64,000 bases of DNA from Candidatus Methanophagales archaeon. Lineage in GTDB: Archaea > Halobacteriota > Syntropharchaeia > Alkanophagales > Methanospirareceae. Below are positions 16,978 through 26,775 of this stretch, piece by piece. The position numbers were made by a program, and so were the translations under genes. Under the pieces are notes generated by a model. It worked only from the letters and a program-made list of their open reading frames with translations, was not told the DNA's origin and made no database searches. Each line of letters starts with the position of its first letter. The first letter of the stretch is position 1. The DNA lies in NCBI GenBank assembly GCA_024699715.1, contig JANPRD010000009.1, forward strand, positions 36,610-100,609, read 5' to 3'.

Positions 16978-17817
16978 TTAATGCCATAGTTTCTCCTTCA
17001 CCTTCAACAAATGAGGACGCACCCTCACGAACAAAGCGGGTTCGCCCCTCGTGATTTCAATGTGTTCGTTTGTTGCGACATTTCGGTAGAATTGACCGTC
17101 TATGACGAGAAGCGCATCCTTTTCAGAGAGCAGTTCAACGCTCACCTTCTTCTCAATGTCCAAGACAAGCGGGCGGGCAGAAAGCTTGAAAGGAGCAATA
17201 GGCACGACAATCATCGCTTTAACGCTCGTGTCCACAATTGGACCGCCTGCGCTCATTGCGTAAGCGGTGCTTCCTGTTGGAGTTGCGAAAATCACGCCAT
17301 CCGCACGAAGACGCTCAAACTCCTCGCCGTTGATGAGAATTGCGAAATGCAGCATCTTCCCGGGCTTTGATGTGATTACGACCGCCTCGTTCATCGCAAA
17401 AGGAATTCTTTCTTTAGCGGAGATGCTCACTGAGAGCCTTTCCTCCTCCTCAACCTCGTAATTGCCTGCGAGAATTTTTTCAAGCACTCCAAACACATCA
17501 GAAGGCTGAACTTCCGTTAAGAAGCCTAAACCTCCCATATTTACACCAAGAATGGGAATTGATTGCCTCAGAAAATGTAATGTTCTGAGTATAGTTCCGT
17601 CGCCACCCACGCAAATAATAAGGTTCGCATCATCCATATCTTCTATTTTCGTCCCTTTCACATTCAACTTTCGTGCTGTGTCCTCACCAATTAGCACTTC
17701 CACGCCCCTTTCTGAAATGAAATCGCTCAATTTTTTCACTGCGAGTATGTCATCAGGTCTGCCCCTGCTCACGATGCCTATGCAGCGTGGTGGCGACGAG
17801 GGCATTGCCATTTTCAA
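16978..17817 (-). CDS. nadK: NAD kinase
   Basis: NadK phosphorylates NAD to NADP. The GGDGT motif is at residues 71-75 and the substrate-binding segment LRADGVIFATPTGSTAYAMSAGGP lies near 170-195. The length of about 279 residues is normal. The first in-frame start is TTG at 17817, overlapping the nac stop as TTGA; ATG at 17811 is a good alternative. It is second gene of a short operon behind nac. Confidence 0.95.
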   Translation of the reverse strand: MKMAMPSSPPRCIGIVSRGRPDDILAVKKLSDFISERGVEVLIGEDTARKLNVKGTKIEDMDDANLIICVGGDGTILRTLHFLRQSIPILGVNMGGLGFLTEVQPSDVFGVLEKILAGNYEVEEEERLSVSISAKERIPFAMNEAVVITSKPGKMLHFAILINGEEFERLRADGVIFATPTGSTAYAMSAGGPIVDTSVKAMIVVPIAPFKLSARPLVLDIEKKVSVELLSEKDALLVIDGQFYRNVATNEHIEITRGEPALFVRVRPHLLKVKEKLWH

Positions 17818-18245
17818 TTCTCTCCGCTCTTACCTGCAGAGAGCCTTGAAATCGCTTCTGCAAGGTCGCCTCCCGTCTCCTCAAGCATCTTCCTCGCCTC
17901 TTCTTCAGTGCAGCCCGCAGTAGCGGCAACGAGAGCAATGTCCTCTTCTGGAATTTCCTCCTCAGCCTCTTCTTCAACTGCCTCCGAAGACGCCTCTTCC
18001 GCTGCCTTTGCTTTCTCCTCGCTGCGCTCTCTTATTTGAGGCGTTCCGAAGATTTGAAAGATTTTAGAGCCTTGAGCGTCCATTACAGTTACAGAAGCGT
18101 CCTCAAACACAATCTCCGCATCCGCAGTTTTGATAACCACTTGCTCAACGCCCTCCAATTCCTCCACACGAATGCCCGCCTGACGCATCAGTTGAGAAAG
18201 CATCTTCGGACTCAATCCCGCCCTGAATCCCCCTCGCATCCGCAT
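17814..18245 (-). CDS. nac: Nascent polypeptide-associated complex protein
   Basis: This homologue of alpha-NAC binds ribosomes and emerging chains. The NAC domain (QVVIKTADAEIVFEDASVTVM...IFQIFG) covers residues 20-70 and a UBA domain (EDIALVAATAGCTEEEARKMLEETGGDLAEAI) forms the C-terminus, separated by an acidic linker. I start it at ATG 18245 (MRMRGGF), giving 143 residues, because a TATA-like box (TTAAAAAT, about 18264-18271) lies some 23 bases upstream. The frame is open further upstream, but only from a TTG that would sit before that box. The transcript is probably leaderless. Confidence 0.92.
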   Translation of the reverse strand: MRMRGGFRAGLSPKMLSQLMRQAGIRVEELEGVEQVVIKTADAEIVFEDASVTVMDAQGSKIFQIFGTPQIRERSEEKAKAAEEASSEAVEEEAEEEIPEEDIALVAATAGCTEEEARKMLEETGGDLAEAISRLSAGKSGEN

Positions 18246-18325
18246 TTTTACTTTTTTATCTTCATTTTTAATAGAAGGTGTGAGAGGCATGTGTGAGAGG
18301 CGTGGGATGTGCAACAAGCAGAAGG

Positions 18326-18397
18326 GGGCCCGTGGTCTAGGGGTATGACGTCGCCTTTACGAGGCGAAGGTCGTGCGTTCGAATCGCATCGGGCCCA
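18326..18397 (+). tRNA. tRNA-Val (UAC)
   Basis: The acceptor stem pairs GGGCCCG with CGGGCCC, followed by discriminator A. The anticodon stem TCGCC/GGCGA closes the loop TTTACGA with anticodon TAC. The T arm TGCG-TTCGAAT-CGCA is regular. CCA is not encoded. No intron is seen. Confidence 0.96.
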
Positions 18398-18464
18398 TTC
18401 TCCCCTCTCCTTTCACTTGTGACCTCGTAGGGTCGTAGGGATTTGGAAGTAGAAGCCTCGTCTC

Positions 18465-18683
18465 CTATTGTTTCCGCCTTTTTTCTCGCTCCTCTTCCTC
18501 ACTGCCCTCCTTTCTCTTCTCCTCCTCTACCCACTGCTTCTCGCTCTCTCGCCCCGCAACAACAAGTTCTCCGTCCTCAACGACGAAGGAGCCACGAAAT
18601 CCGCAGTCCTTGCATTCGTAAATCTCGCCGAGCCAAGGCATGTATTTCAGGTTTTTAGAACCGCACATCGGACATATTTTCAT
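18465..18683 (-). CDS. Small zinc-ribbon protein
   Basis: From the ATG at 18683 the protein has 72 residues. Two cysteine pairs (CPMCGS near residue 5 and CKDCGF near 25) form a zinc ribbon, followed by a beta segment (GSFVVEDGELVV) and a charged Glu/Lys/Arg-rich tail. The purine-rich GGGAGGAA directly before the ATG supports this start over the longer frame beginning at 18719. It lies 59 bases after tpiA on the same strand. Similar short zinc ribbons are common in methanogens with no known function. Confidence 0.75.
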   Translation of the reverse strand: MKICPMCGSKNLKYMPWLGEIYECKDCGFRGSFVVEDGELVVAGRESEKQWVEEEKRKEGSEEEEREKRRKQ

Positions 18684-18742
18684 TTCCTCCCTCTTCTCCC
18701 TCTCCCGCTCTCTCCTCACTTTACCGTGCCGTCGCAGCGCAT

Positions 18743-19450
<708 letters not shown>

Positions 19451-19472
19451 CTATTCCTCCATTTTTCCCACA

Positions 19473-20222
19473 TCACAGCAAAATATCTCTCAATTGCCTT
19501 ATATCTTTCACCCAAAATTTCGGCTCGCATTCAACTTTCGTTCTTGAGACAAGCACCGCATCCATTCCCGCTCTCTTCGCTGCGAGGATGCCCAAAGGGC
19601 TGTCGTCAACCAAAATTGCATTTTCACGAGGCACTTTCAACTCATCCAGCACGAGATTCAAGTGGAAAGGATTCGGCTTTCGCAGCGACAAAGCACGCAA
19701 ATCGCTTGAACGACCATGCCAGACAGCAAAAAATGGCTTGAGTTTGAAATGCTCAAGGGCGAACTCAACGCATTCTTGCTGTGAATCGCTCACAACAGCA
19801 AGCAAAAAGTCCTCGCTCAAGTCCTTTACTACATCGTAAGCGCCTTCACAAAGCGTTATTTCACCGCTTCTCATCGCTTCCTTCTTCGCTTCAATCACAT
19901 CTCGCTCCCTGTTACGCCAGAAATCCTCAACATTTAGATTGAAGCGACGGCAGAACTTCCTCACGCCTTCCTCGTTCTCCGCATGTAGCGGTGCAAGAAA
20001 GAGCGTGTCTATTTCTCTGCGGGAGAGTGAGAGACCGTAGCGGCTGAGTGTCTTCTCAAACGCCCGGTATGCCCACTCGTAAGCCACCGCAGAGCGACCC
20101 CTGGAGTTCAAAAGCGTGTCATCCATGTCAAATATCACAAGCCTGTATTTGCTCCCTCTCCTCTTCCGCACCCGCTCACTTCGCCCAATTCGCCCAATTC
20201 GCTCACTTCGCTCACGAGCCAT
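19473..20222 (-). CDS. HAD-superfamily phosphatase
   Basis: All four HAD motifs are visible: DMDDT (motif I), SDS (II), the lysine in RKPNP (III) and DDS (IV), with a helical C1 cap between I and II as in phosphoglycolate phosphatase-like proteins. The substrate cannot be told. ATG at 20222 is preferred over the 29-codon longer frame. The N-terminus is an Arg/Glu-rich run (RERSERIGRIGRSERVRKR) coded by a short repeated unit, which is not part of the HAD fold. It lies 22 bases before tpiA in the same direction. Confidence 0.85.
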   Translation of the reverse strand: MARERSERIGRIGRSERVRKRRGSKYRLVIFDMDDTLLNSRGRSAVAYEWAYRAFEKTLSRYGLSLSRREIDTLFLAPLHAENEEGVRKFCRRFNLNVEDFWRNRERDVIEAKKEAMRSGEITLCEGAYDVVKDLSEDFLLAVVSDSQQECVEFALEHFKLKPFFAVWHGRSSDLRALSLRKPNPFHLNLVLDELKVPRENAILVDDSPLGILAAKRAGMDAVLVSRTKVECEPKFWVKDIRQLRDILL

Positions 20223-20346
20223 TTCCCACACACACTCGCACTCCCGCTTTTTCCATTTCTTCTTATCCCATTTCTTCCCGCCTTTGCTCTTGCGGTTAGT
20301 GCGTGTCAAGCCCTTCTTCGCTTACATCGGGCTGATTTGCGAATGC

Positions 20347-21375
20347 TTATCCGAAGTAAGCGAGTGTGCGTTCCACTCTCTCGTAAATCCTGCGCAGAGC
20401 ATCGGAAAAATCCTCGTAGCAGTGAAATGAAGTTCTGCGAGATGCCTTCCGCTCAAATTCTTTAAGTGTGCGTTCAACCCGCTCCTTCGCTCTCTCAAGA
20501 TTTATCCACCGCATATCTACGACCTCCTCAACATTAAAATCTTCTAAATATGTTGTGAAATACATATTTTCTAACGCATAAGTCGCCTCTTCTCGCCCTA
20601 TTTCACCCTCTAAAAAACGCAAAATTATTTTACCCGCTCTTAAAATATCCGCCCTCCGCCTTATTCCAAATTTTTTATCCGCATTAAGCCATGGTGGTGT
20701 CGCCAAACCTGCGTAAGAGAAGTTCTGCGTCCTCAAAAACACACGAACAAAATCAGGAGCATGCTCGCTCAATTCAGCGAAAAACGAAAGAATGTCGTCC
20801 CTGCGTGGCATTCCCATTAAACCGAGCGTCTCCATTAAAACTAAAGGCTCCTCGTATTCCCCTAAAACGCTCCCTCTTTCTTCTCCCGCTCCTCTCTCTT
20901 CCCCTCCGCTGCTTGCCTCCTCCGCCTCCGCTTCCGCTCCGAGTTTCAAACGAATGAAGCTGCGAAGTCCTTGAGCAGTTACCTCAACGAGGGCATCCGG
21001 AAGAAAGTGCGCAACTCGCAAATTCGCCCGCTGCATCGTCGTAACAAATTGCGATTGCTCATGCAAAAACATATTCAAATCACCACTGTAAAACTCTTCA
21101 ATGTCCGCAAGATACGCAAAATTGTGGCTCACTATGCCCAACTTTGAGAGAAATGAGCCGTAATAATCAAATCTCACCCTCTCATTTGGAGTTGAAAAAC
21201 GCATCTCCCTCTCCATAGGATATATTAATGCTGGATTCTTGAAACGATACCATGTTCTCGCATCATAAGTTATGCTGAAAGTGTCGAAAATTTCGTTATA
21301 AAAGTATTTCTTCATCTCCCTGAACGCAGCCTGCCACTCCGATTTCAACCCCTCAATTTCCCGCTCAACGCTCAT
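20347..21375 (-). CDS. Unknown conserved-looking protein, 342 residues
   Basis: I do not recognise this protein. It has no signal peptide or membrane segment and looks mostly helical. The N-terminal part is rich in aromatic residues (YFYNEIFDTFSITYDARTWYRF). Near residues 145-170 is an Ala/Glu/Gly low-complexity insert (GAEAEAEEASSGGEERGAG), followed by regular sequence (LMETLGLMGMPRRDDILSFF). It is preceded on its strand by the AIR-synthase-related gene (44-base gap) and followed by the HAD gene, so they may form an operon. Codon use looks the same as in neighbours, which supports a real gene. Confidence 0.7.
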   Translation of the reverse strand: MSVEREIEGLKSEWQAAFREMKKYFYNEIFDTFSITYDARTWYRFKNPALIYPMEREMRFSTPNERVRFDYYGSFLSKLGIVSHNFAYLADIEEFYSGDLNMFLHEQSQFVTTMQRANLRVAHFLPDALVEVTAQGLRSFIRLKLGAEAEAEEASSGGEERGAGEERGSVLGEYEEPLVLMETLGLMGMPRRDDILSFFAELSEHAPDFVRVFLRTQNFSYAGLATPPWLNADKKFGIRRRADILRAGKIILRFLEGEIGREEATYALENMYFTTYLEDFNVEEVVDMRWINLERAKERVERTLKEFERKASRRTSFHCYEDFSDALRRIYERVERTLAYFG

Positions 21376-21419
21376 TTAATCCTTCTCTCATTCTTCTTGC
21401 GTCCTCACAACGACACCGC

Positions 21420-22124
21420 TCATTTCGCTCCCTCGCTCAGTAGCCATTTTTTCACCCGCTCCTTCTTCGCTCTCGCAGATTTCGCTGCAAGTTCCACACG
21501 GCGAGCCATCTCCTCAAATTCGGCATCCGAGACGCTTTCACCGACGACCTTTTTAAGAGGCGTGTAGGCGGACTCACGAAACTTCGGCACAAGCGGATTA
21601 CGCTCGCCTCCCACGACAATCTCAGCAGAACCTCCTTGCGACGACGCCTCCTCCACAAAACCGACCTCAGAGATTTTGACGCCCGCCCGCTCAACTGCCT
21701 CTCGCACACAAGCAGCGACATCTTCAGGACATATAACAAGCAAAGCATCAAGAGAGACACCTAAATAGTCAATTTTCAAGCGATTGAGCATGTCAAGCAC
21801 CTTCTTATTGACTAATTCCCTTATTTTATCTTCATAAAGAACTAATTTAACGCCTGCAACCTTCGCAATTTCGTTCGCATCGCCTCTTATTCCGCCGTTA
21901 GTGACATCAGTCATTGTATGAATGTTTGAAATTCCCTCGTTAATGATTGCTTCGCATGCACGGATGAATTTAATATTGAGTGTCTCACGAACGACCTCAT
22001 AGAAGCCGTTGTAGAGGGCAGTGGTTGATATAGTTCCGCCGCCTGCTCCTTCTGTCATGAGGATGACATCGCCCGCCTTGCGCAGCGCTTTTTGTGAATA
22101 TTTGAGAGGCAACGCCAACAGCAC
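21420..22124 (-). CDS. AIR-synthase-related protein, C-terminal part (frameshifted)
   Basis: From about 22092 downward this frame encodes the second half of a PurM/SelD/HypE-like protein: DVILMTEGAGGGTISTTAL, then MTDVTNGGIRGDANEIA, ending in a charged helix. Codons before about 22092 are not homologous. The upstream part lies in another frame, and removing one A from the A5 run at 22091-22095 joins them. Proteins of this subfamily, as I remember them from Methanosarcina, are about 430-450 residues with an extra helical N-terminal domain; their function is unknown. Confidence 0.8.
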   Translation of the reverse strand: MLLALPLKYSQKALRKAGDVILMTEGAGGGTISTTALYNGFYEVVRETLNIKFIRACEAIINEGISNIHTMTDVTNGGIRGDANEIAKVAGVKLVLYEDKIRELVNKKVLDMLNRLKIDYLGVSLDALLVICPEDVAACVREAVERAGVKISEVGFVEEASSQGGSAEIVVGGERNPLVPKFRESAYTPLKKVVGESVSDAEFEEMARRVELAAKSARAKKERVKKWLLSEGAK

Positions 22125-22704
22125 CGACGCAGCCCGTCATGCGTGTTCCTATGACTGAATCGCCACCTATGCGGAGCGTTGAGCCTGTCACGAGAGGGAC
22201 GCCCACCGCCTCAGCGACCGCAGAGATGCCCGCAATATGCTCAAATATTTTCGCAACATCTCCGTCGTCTGCGACATGAATGTCTGAGAAGAGGGCGAGT
22301 GGCTTCGCTCCCATCACATAGACATCCCTTAATGCCGCTCTCGCAACATGAAATCCCGCAAGAAACGGAAAATCGCTCAGCCTTGAGTGCATTCCATCAA
22401 CAGTCACAACGATGTATTTCTGCTTTGTCTGCGCTTTCTTCTGCCCATTCTGCCCTTTCTGCGCTTCGTGTCCATTCTGCTCGTCTTGCGGTAAGCTCAC
22501 AACGCCTGAATCGCTCAGTGTTGAAGAGTCTGCGATTGCATTCGTCCTGCCGATGATTTCTGCGATTTTCTCATGCGTGTAGAAGTCGCCTGAACCTCTT
22601 GAGCCTACGCCGAATTCTCCCATGCGAACGCCTGAATGCGACATCTGAAGCACGCTCCGAAGTATTTCGTCGTCTTCACTTCGCTGAAAACACGCAGCGT
22701 GCAT
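21997..22704 (-). CDS. AIR-synthase-related protein, middle part (frameshifted)
   Basis: The homologous stretch runs from about 22645 to 22095: SGVRMGEFGVGSRGSGDFY, then VVTVDGMHSRLSDFPFLAGFHVARA (nucleotide and metal loop region), ADDGDVAKIFEHIAG and TGSTLRIGGD...TGCVGAVGVA. A Gln/Lys/Gly-rich insert (near residues 70-95 of this frame) is encoded by a short imperfect repeat. The ends of this frame are out-of-frame sequence. The ATP-binding fold is shared with AIR synthase, selenophosphate synthase and HypE; the substrate is not known. Confidence 0.8.
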   Translation of the reverse strand: MHAACFQRSEDDEILRSVLQMSHSGVRMGEFGVGSRGSGDFYTHEKIAEIIGRTNAIADSSTLSDSGVVSLPQDEQNGHEAQKGQNGQKKAQTKQKYIVVTVDGMHSRLSDFPFLAGFHVARAALRDVYVMGAKPLALFSDIHVADDGDVAKIFEHIAGISAVAEAVGVPLVTGSTLRIGGDSVIGTRMTGCVGAVGVASQIFTKSAAQGGRCHPHDRRSRRRNYINHCPLQRLL

Positions 22705-22856
22705 TTCGCCTCCTCAAGCACCGCAGAAGCGAGCCTTTCAGCATAATCCTCGCTCACATCTTTGATTTCCAAAATCCTCTTCCGCATCTCTGAAATGATT
22801 TCCTCTTCTTTCGCCCCTCGCTTTAGCATCCGCTTCGCAAAGCCCTCTAAATCCAT
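22605..22856 (-). CDS. AIR-synthase-related protein, N-terminal part (frameshifted)
   Basis: The ATG at 22856 is preceded by AGGAGA and opens the helical N-terminal domain (MDLEGFAKRMLKRGAKEEEI...ILEIKDVSEDYAERLASAVLEEA). Homology continues to about 22645, where the conserved HSGVRMGEFG segment appears in the next frame; codons beyond are out of frame. The gene is thus one unit spanning 22856 to 21420 with two one-base indels. It starts 47 bases after the aroC stop, in the same direction. Confidence 0.75.
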   Translation of the reverse strand: MDLEGFAKRMLKRGAKEEEIISEMRKRILEIKDVSEDYAERLASAVLEEAKCTLRVFSEVKTTKYFGACFRCRIQAFAWENSA

Positions 22857-22903
22857 ATTCTCTCCTCTCCCTTCCTCACCCTCAAAATTCCTCCGCTCAA
22901 ACA

Positions 22904-24004
22904 TTATTCCTTCGCATTCAAACGAGCGTTTCTCGCCCTCAAAGCGTGGTCTGCGAGGACGATTGCGAGCATCGCCTCCGCAACAGGCACAATACGAGGG
23001 CAAATGCAGGGGTCATGCCTCCCCTTAATGCTTAATTCAACCTCTTCCATGCGTTCAATGTCCACGCTTTGTTGCTTTTTTGATATTGATGGCGTCGGTT
23101 TGACTGCGATTCTGCAAATAATCGGCTCTCCCGTTGAAATTCCGCCGAGAATTCCTCCCGCTCTGTTCGTTTTCATCCTTACTTTTTTTCCATTAATGAA
23201 AAATTCATCGTTCATCTCGCTTCCGAGCATTCTTGCGGACTGAAAACCTGCGCCTATTTCAACGCCTTTAACGGCGCCGATGCTCATTAATGCCTTCGCA
23301 ATATCCGCATCTAACTTGTCAAAAACGGGTTCGCCCAAGCCAGCAGGCACATTCAAAGCGATGACCTCAACAATTCCGCCGACGGAGTCGCCTGAAGCCT
23401 TCGCCTCCCTTATGCGTTCTTCCATTTTCCTCGCTGCGTTCAAATCTGCGCAACGCACCGCATTCCTCTCTGCGTTCCTGCGAATCTCTTCAACGCTCAA
23501 TCCCTCACGAGCTCTGACGCCACCGATTTCAACGACATGCCCGAGAATTTCAGTATTGTGAAGCGCTGCAAGAAGACGCTTTGCGATTGCTCCCGCTGCA
23601 ACTCTTCCGACGGTCTCACGAGCGGATGCACGACCCCCGCCCCTGTAATCTCTGAAGCCGTATTTCAGCGTGTATGTGATGTCCGCATGCCCCGGTCTCG
23701 GAATGCTCTTCATCGGCTCGTAGGGCTTTGAATCCACATCCCTGTTCCACACAAGCATTGATATGGGCGTTCCGAGCGTTCTGCCCTGAAATATGCCTGA
23801 GAGAATTTCAACCTCGTCCTCCTCCTTCCTCGCACTCACAAACTCGCTCTTACCCGGCTTCCTGCGGTCAAGCTCTCTCTGAATATCCTCTTTCGTGATT
23901 TCAAGCCCCGCTGGACATCCATCCACGACGACACCGACCGCTCTCCCGTGAGATTCGCCCCAAGTGGTGACTCTGAACGCCTCTCCGAATGAATTGCCGG
24001 GCAT
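22904..24004 (-). CDS. aroC: Chorismate synthase
   Basis: AroC makes chorismate from EPSP using reduced flavin. The signatures [16 protein letters not shown] near residue 14, [14 protein letters not shown] near 110 and the [19 protein letters not shown] segment near 127 are present, and the C-terminus has [10 protein letters not shown]. From ATG 24004 the protein has 366 residues, as expected; the frame is open much further upstream but that sequence is not homologous. It leads the minus-strand gene run aroC, AIR-synthase-like, unknown, HAD, tpiA. Confidence 0.97.
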   Translation of the reverse strand: MPGNSFGEAFRVTTWGESHGRAVGVVVDGCPAGLEITKEDIQRELDRRKPGKSEFVSARKEEDEVEILSGIFQGRTLGTPISMLVWNRDVDSKPYEPMKSIPRPGHADITYTLKYGFRDYRGGGRASARETVGRVAAGAIAKRLLAALHNTEILGHVVEIGGVRAREGLSVEEIRRNAERNAVRCADLNAARKMEERIREAKASGDSVGGIVEVIALNVPAGLGEPVFDKLDADIAKALMSIGAVKGVEIGAGFQSARMLGSEMNDEFFINGKKVRMKTNRAGGILGGISTGEPIICRIAVKPTPSISKKQQSVDIERMEEVELSIKGRHDPCICPRIVPVAEAMLAIVLADHALRARNARLNAKE

Positions 24005-24065
24005 CTTCTTCTTTAAGCGAGCCGCCTTAAACCCTTTTGTGCAGTCAGTCCTCACAGCAGGGAAG

Positions 24066-24611
24066 GTGCGAGAGCGTTTAGAATATTTGAGGAGGGTGAG
24101 CGTTTCTGTTGTTGCGAGCAGCGAAGAGGATGCAGTCGTTGCGAAGGAAGTGCTGAAGAGCATGCGTTTGCGTGAGATCAGAGTATTTGAAGCTTCCTCC
24201 AACGCCTCTCGCACAGATTTTAAGCGGGCTTTCATCCGCACAGACGCTGTTTTGGGCGGTTTTGACTTCCAAATGCAGAAAATTTCAGCGGAAGCAGCAT
24301 CAGAGCTCGGAATTCCTTTCGTCTCTTGGGGCGTCGTCACCGTGATTCTGCCTGATGGCTTCTCTTTTGACGAGATTGAATTTGAGACATTCCTCAAAGA
24401 ATTGAACGCACTCATTCGCTTTGACACACTGCGAGGCGTTCTCAACGGCGTTGTCCGCTCGCTTCAGTCGCTTGAAATTTTCAAACTGTTCGCAGGTCTC
24501 GGCGAGCCCGCTTTCGCACCACAGGCACTTGTCCCCTCTCTCTCACCCTCACGATTTGAATTAAGTGTGAAAAAGAGGCAGTTGAGGCTAAAAAAAGATG
24601 AAAGTGGATAG
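24066..24611 (+). CDS. Unknown protein, 182 residues
   Basis: I do not recognise this protein. It looks like a soluble alpha/beta protein: [23 protein letters not shown] suggests an N-terminal Rossmann-like unit, and [20 protein letters not shown] is a well-formed strand-turn segment. The C-terminus is basic. GTG at 24066 is the likely start, since a TATA-like box (CTTAAACCC, about 24028-24036) lies some 33 bases upstream in the divergent gap with aroC. It runs convergent to the PAC2 gene. Confidence 0.6.
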   Translation: MRERLEYLRRVSVSVVASSEEDAVVAKEVLKSMRLREIRVFEASSNASRTDFKRAFIRTDAVLGGFDFQMQKISAEAASELGIPFVSWGVVTVILPDGFSFDEIEFETFLKELNALIRFDTLRGVLNGVVRSLQSLEIFKLFAGLGEPAFAPQALVPSLSPSRFELSVKKRQLRLKKDESG

Positions 24612-24638
24612 CAAAATGTTGAATTGTGTGTTCGTATG

Positions 24639-25397
24639 CTATCGGATGTATTCAAGTTCTTCGCCTGCACGCATGGGAGCTTGAGCCTGTTCCATCTTTT
24701 TCAATCGCTCAACGACACGCTCCATCTCCTTTGCCCGCTCTTCAAGCGCATGCATGTCCATTTCAAGTCCGAGAATCTTGCAAAGCACACGCAGGACTGC
24801 TTGAGCGCTCTTCGGGTCAACGAGGTATCCGGAGGTGACGCCGAGCAAGCAGACAGCGGGAATGCCTCGCATCTTTCCGAGACCGAGGAGCAGACCTGAG
24901 GCGCCGACGATGCTGCCACCGGGCTCTTCTTCCATGAATTCCACGCCGAATCGCCTCATTTCTTCCACTAATTCAGGAGTGTTCGCAGCACCGATGACCC
25001 TTTGCTCCTCTACGAGATGCCCAATTCCGTAACCGCCGAGTGTGAAAATGCGTGAGACACCGAACTTTTCCGCAATATCCAAGTATTTTTCCGTGAGAAT
25101 GTAGTGTCCCTCGTTTGTGATGCTCTGTTGGTCGCCTGTGAGTATGAGCAGGTCCAATTTCGGCGAAGACCACGCATATATCTCATTCCTACAGAGGCGA
25201 ACAGTGCCATCATCCTTCACAAATACCTGCGGTGGAAAGTGCCATGAGTATATTTCTATTATTTTTTCCGCATGCAACTCCTCTATCATGTGCTCTACTA
25301 CCAATTTACCGACATTTCCGACGCCCGGCAAACCCTCTATCATCACAGGTGCGTTCAACTTCACACGCTTCAACTCACGAATCTCTATCTCTTTCAT
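24639..25397 (-). CDS. PAC2-family (proteasome assembly chaperone-like) protein
   Basis: The PAC2 signature MIEGLPGVGNVGKLVVEHMI is at about residues 19-38, with the LLILTGDQQ and TLGGYGIGH segments following. The C-terminus is a coiled-coil-like helix. Archaeal homologues are named after eukaryotic proteasome assembly chaperones, but their own role is unproven. ATG at 25397 has GGAGG at good spacing; ATG at 25403 is an alternative. It follows nop10 by about 20 bases, an arrangement common in archaea. Confidence 0.9.
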   Translation of the reverse strand: MKEIEIRELKRVKLNAPVMIEGLPGVGNVGKLVVEHMIEELHAEKIIEIYSWHFPPQVFVKDDGTVRLCRNEIYAWSSPKLDLLILTGDQQSITNEGHYILTEKYLDIAEKFGVSRIFTLGGYGIGHLVEEQRVIGAANTPELVEEMRRFGVEFMEEEPGGSIVGASGLLLGLGKMRGIPAVCLLGVTSGYLVDPKSAQAVLRVLCKILGLEMDMHALEERAKEMERVVERLKKMEQAQAPMRAGEELEYIR

Positions 25398-25417
25398 TCC
25401 CATCCTCCATCCTTTCC

Positions 25418-25684
25418 TTACCCCTTTACCCCTCTACCTCCTCTACAACCTCTCTCTTTTCCTCTCCGCTTCCTCCACTTTCTCCCTCTCCGCCTCCTCT
25501 CCATCTTTTCTCCTCTCCTGCCCGCAGCGCACGCAAGCCCCCTCTCCCTCTTCAGCATCCTTCGGTATTTCCCATATCTGTCCGTGGGAGAGAAGCGAGG
25601 AGGCAGCGGGCTCACCGTCCTCGCACCACAACGCACACAAACTTCCTTCAGCGTGTATTCCCCGCATGCCTCACACTTCCTCAT
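25418..25684 (-). CDS. nop10: H/ACA ribonucleoprotein subunit Nop10 with basic tail
   Basis: Nop10 is a core protein of H/ACA guide-RNA pseudouridylation particles. The zinc ribbon (RKCEACGEYTLKEVCVRCG) and the following SPLPPRFSPTDRYGKYRRMLKRE segment match the whole family, which normally ends here at about 55-60 residues. This protein goes on for about 35 more residues of Arg/Lys/Gly-rich low-complexity sequence. ATG at 25684 is likely, with a TTTAAAA box about 22 bases upstream; GTG at 25696 is possible. Its partner Gar1 is encoded at 59298-59666. Confidence 0.9.
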   Translation of the reverse strand: MRKCEACGEYTLKEVCVRCGARTVSPLPPRFSPTDRYGKYRRMLKRERGLACAAGRRGEKMERRRRGRKWRKRRGKERGCRGGRGVKG

Positions 25685-25906
25685 CCTTGCCTTCACATCA
25701 TCCTTTTAAACCTGACGGATTTTAATTATTCCCTGCCCCTTGCTCTCTTTCCCTTATCCCAGCTGTCACTGTCGGATGCGGTTGAGAAGAGGCAAAATAC
25801 TGCCCTTGCTCGTGAGAACGATGCTCCTGACTGCGTTTTAAAAAATTTCAGAGTAAGAGAAAAAAAGAAAATTAATTTAGCCATTTTTATTACATAAGTA
25901 AGAGAG

Positions 25907-26101
25907 ATGGTGAGGTTGCGAATAAGGGGCGTGGAATTCGGCTACGGAAGCGAGGCGGTGCTGAAAGGCATCAGCATAGAAATACCGCAGGGAGAGATGC
26001 TCAGCATCGTAGGTCCGAATGGTGCGGGCAAGACAACACTTTTAAGGTGCATAAATCGCATTTTGAAGCCGAGAAGAGGGCGTTATTATGGTAAATGGTA
26101 A
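25907..26101 (+). CDS. Metal/cobalamin-type ABC ATPase, N-terminal part (frameshifted)
   Basis: The first 55 codons carry the A loop and the Walker A motif (VGPNGAGKTT) of a FecE/BtuD/ZnuC-type ATPase. After LKPRRG the frame runs into a stop at 26099. The rest of the protein continues in the next frame from 26088. Removing one base in GAGGGCGTT (26077-26085) gives the expected RRGVIMVNGK junction. The gene lies directly upstream of cobN, which suggests a role in cobalt, cobalamin or siderophore uptake, but no permease or binding protein is adjacent. Confidence 0.8.
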   Translation: MVRLRIRGVEFGYGSEAVLKGISIEIPQGEMLSIVGPNGAGKTTLLRCINRILKPRRGRYYGKW

Positions 26102-26684
26102 GAGTATAGAGGAGATGAGCAGGCGGGAGATAGCGAAAAAGATGGGATATGTTCCTCAAAGCACGCATCAAGTGTTCCCAAACACTGTTTTTGATGTCAT
26201 TTTAATGGGCAGACGCCCACATTTCGCATGGAAATGCAACGAGAAAGACATAGAAAAGGTGCTTGAAACGCTTAAGATGCTCGGAATTGAAAATCTTGCG
26301 ATGCGAGACATCACCGAACTCAGCGGAGGACAACAACAGAAGGTCTTCATCGCAAGAGCGCTCGCTCAAGAGCCTGAAATTCTGCTTTTGGACGAACCTA
26401 CATCAAATTTAGATATAAAACATCAACTTGAGGTGATGAATATCATAAAAAGTATAACGAATGAGAGGGGAATAACTGCGATTATGGCGATTCACGACTT
26501 GAACTTGGCTTCAAGATATGCTGATAGGGTGATAATGATGCACAAAGGTAGGATTTTTGCGGTTGGTTCGCCGGAGGAAGTGCTGACGCCTGAGAATATT
26601 CGTGAAGTCTACGGCGTTGAAGCCGAAGTCTTGTGCGGGAAAGACGGGAAACCTCTCATTCTGCCCATCCGTCCATATTATTAA
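26088..26684 (+). CDS. Metal/cobalamin-type ABC ATPase, C-terminal part (frameshifted)
   Basis: This frame has the Q loop (GYVPQSTHQVFPNTVFD), the ABC signature (LSGGQQQKVFIARAL), Walker B (ILLLDEPTSNLD) and the H loop (AIHDLNLASRYADRV). With the upstream fragment it gives a complete ATPase of about 258 residues. The pattern is that of ATPases for iron-siderophore, heme or cobalamin importers. The ATG at 26088 is an internal codon rather than a real start. Confidence 0.85.
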   Translation: MVNGKSIEEMSRREIAKKMGYVPQSTHQVFPNTVFDVILMGRRPHFAWKCNEKDIEKVLETLKMLGIENLAMRDITELSGGQQQKVFIARALAQEPEILLLDEPTSNLDIKHQLEVMNIIKSITNERGITAIMAIHDLNLASRYADRVIMMHKGRIFAVGSPEEVLTPENIREVYGVEAEVLCGKDGKPLILPIRPYY

Positions 26685-26775
26685 TTCCGTTTATTTTGCA
26701 AAAATTTAAGAAAATAAGAGCAATAAGTGAGAGGAAAGGGGAATAGAAGAAGAAAGGTGTAAAGGTGAGAGGGGG

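Noticed and set aside
25117..25897. Several overlapping plus-strand open frames
   Set aside because: They are opposite PAC2 and nop10 and are Ser/Pro/Leu-rich; no start signal and no family pattern.
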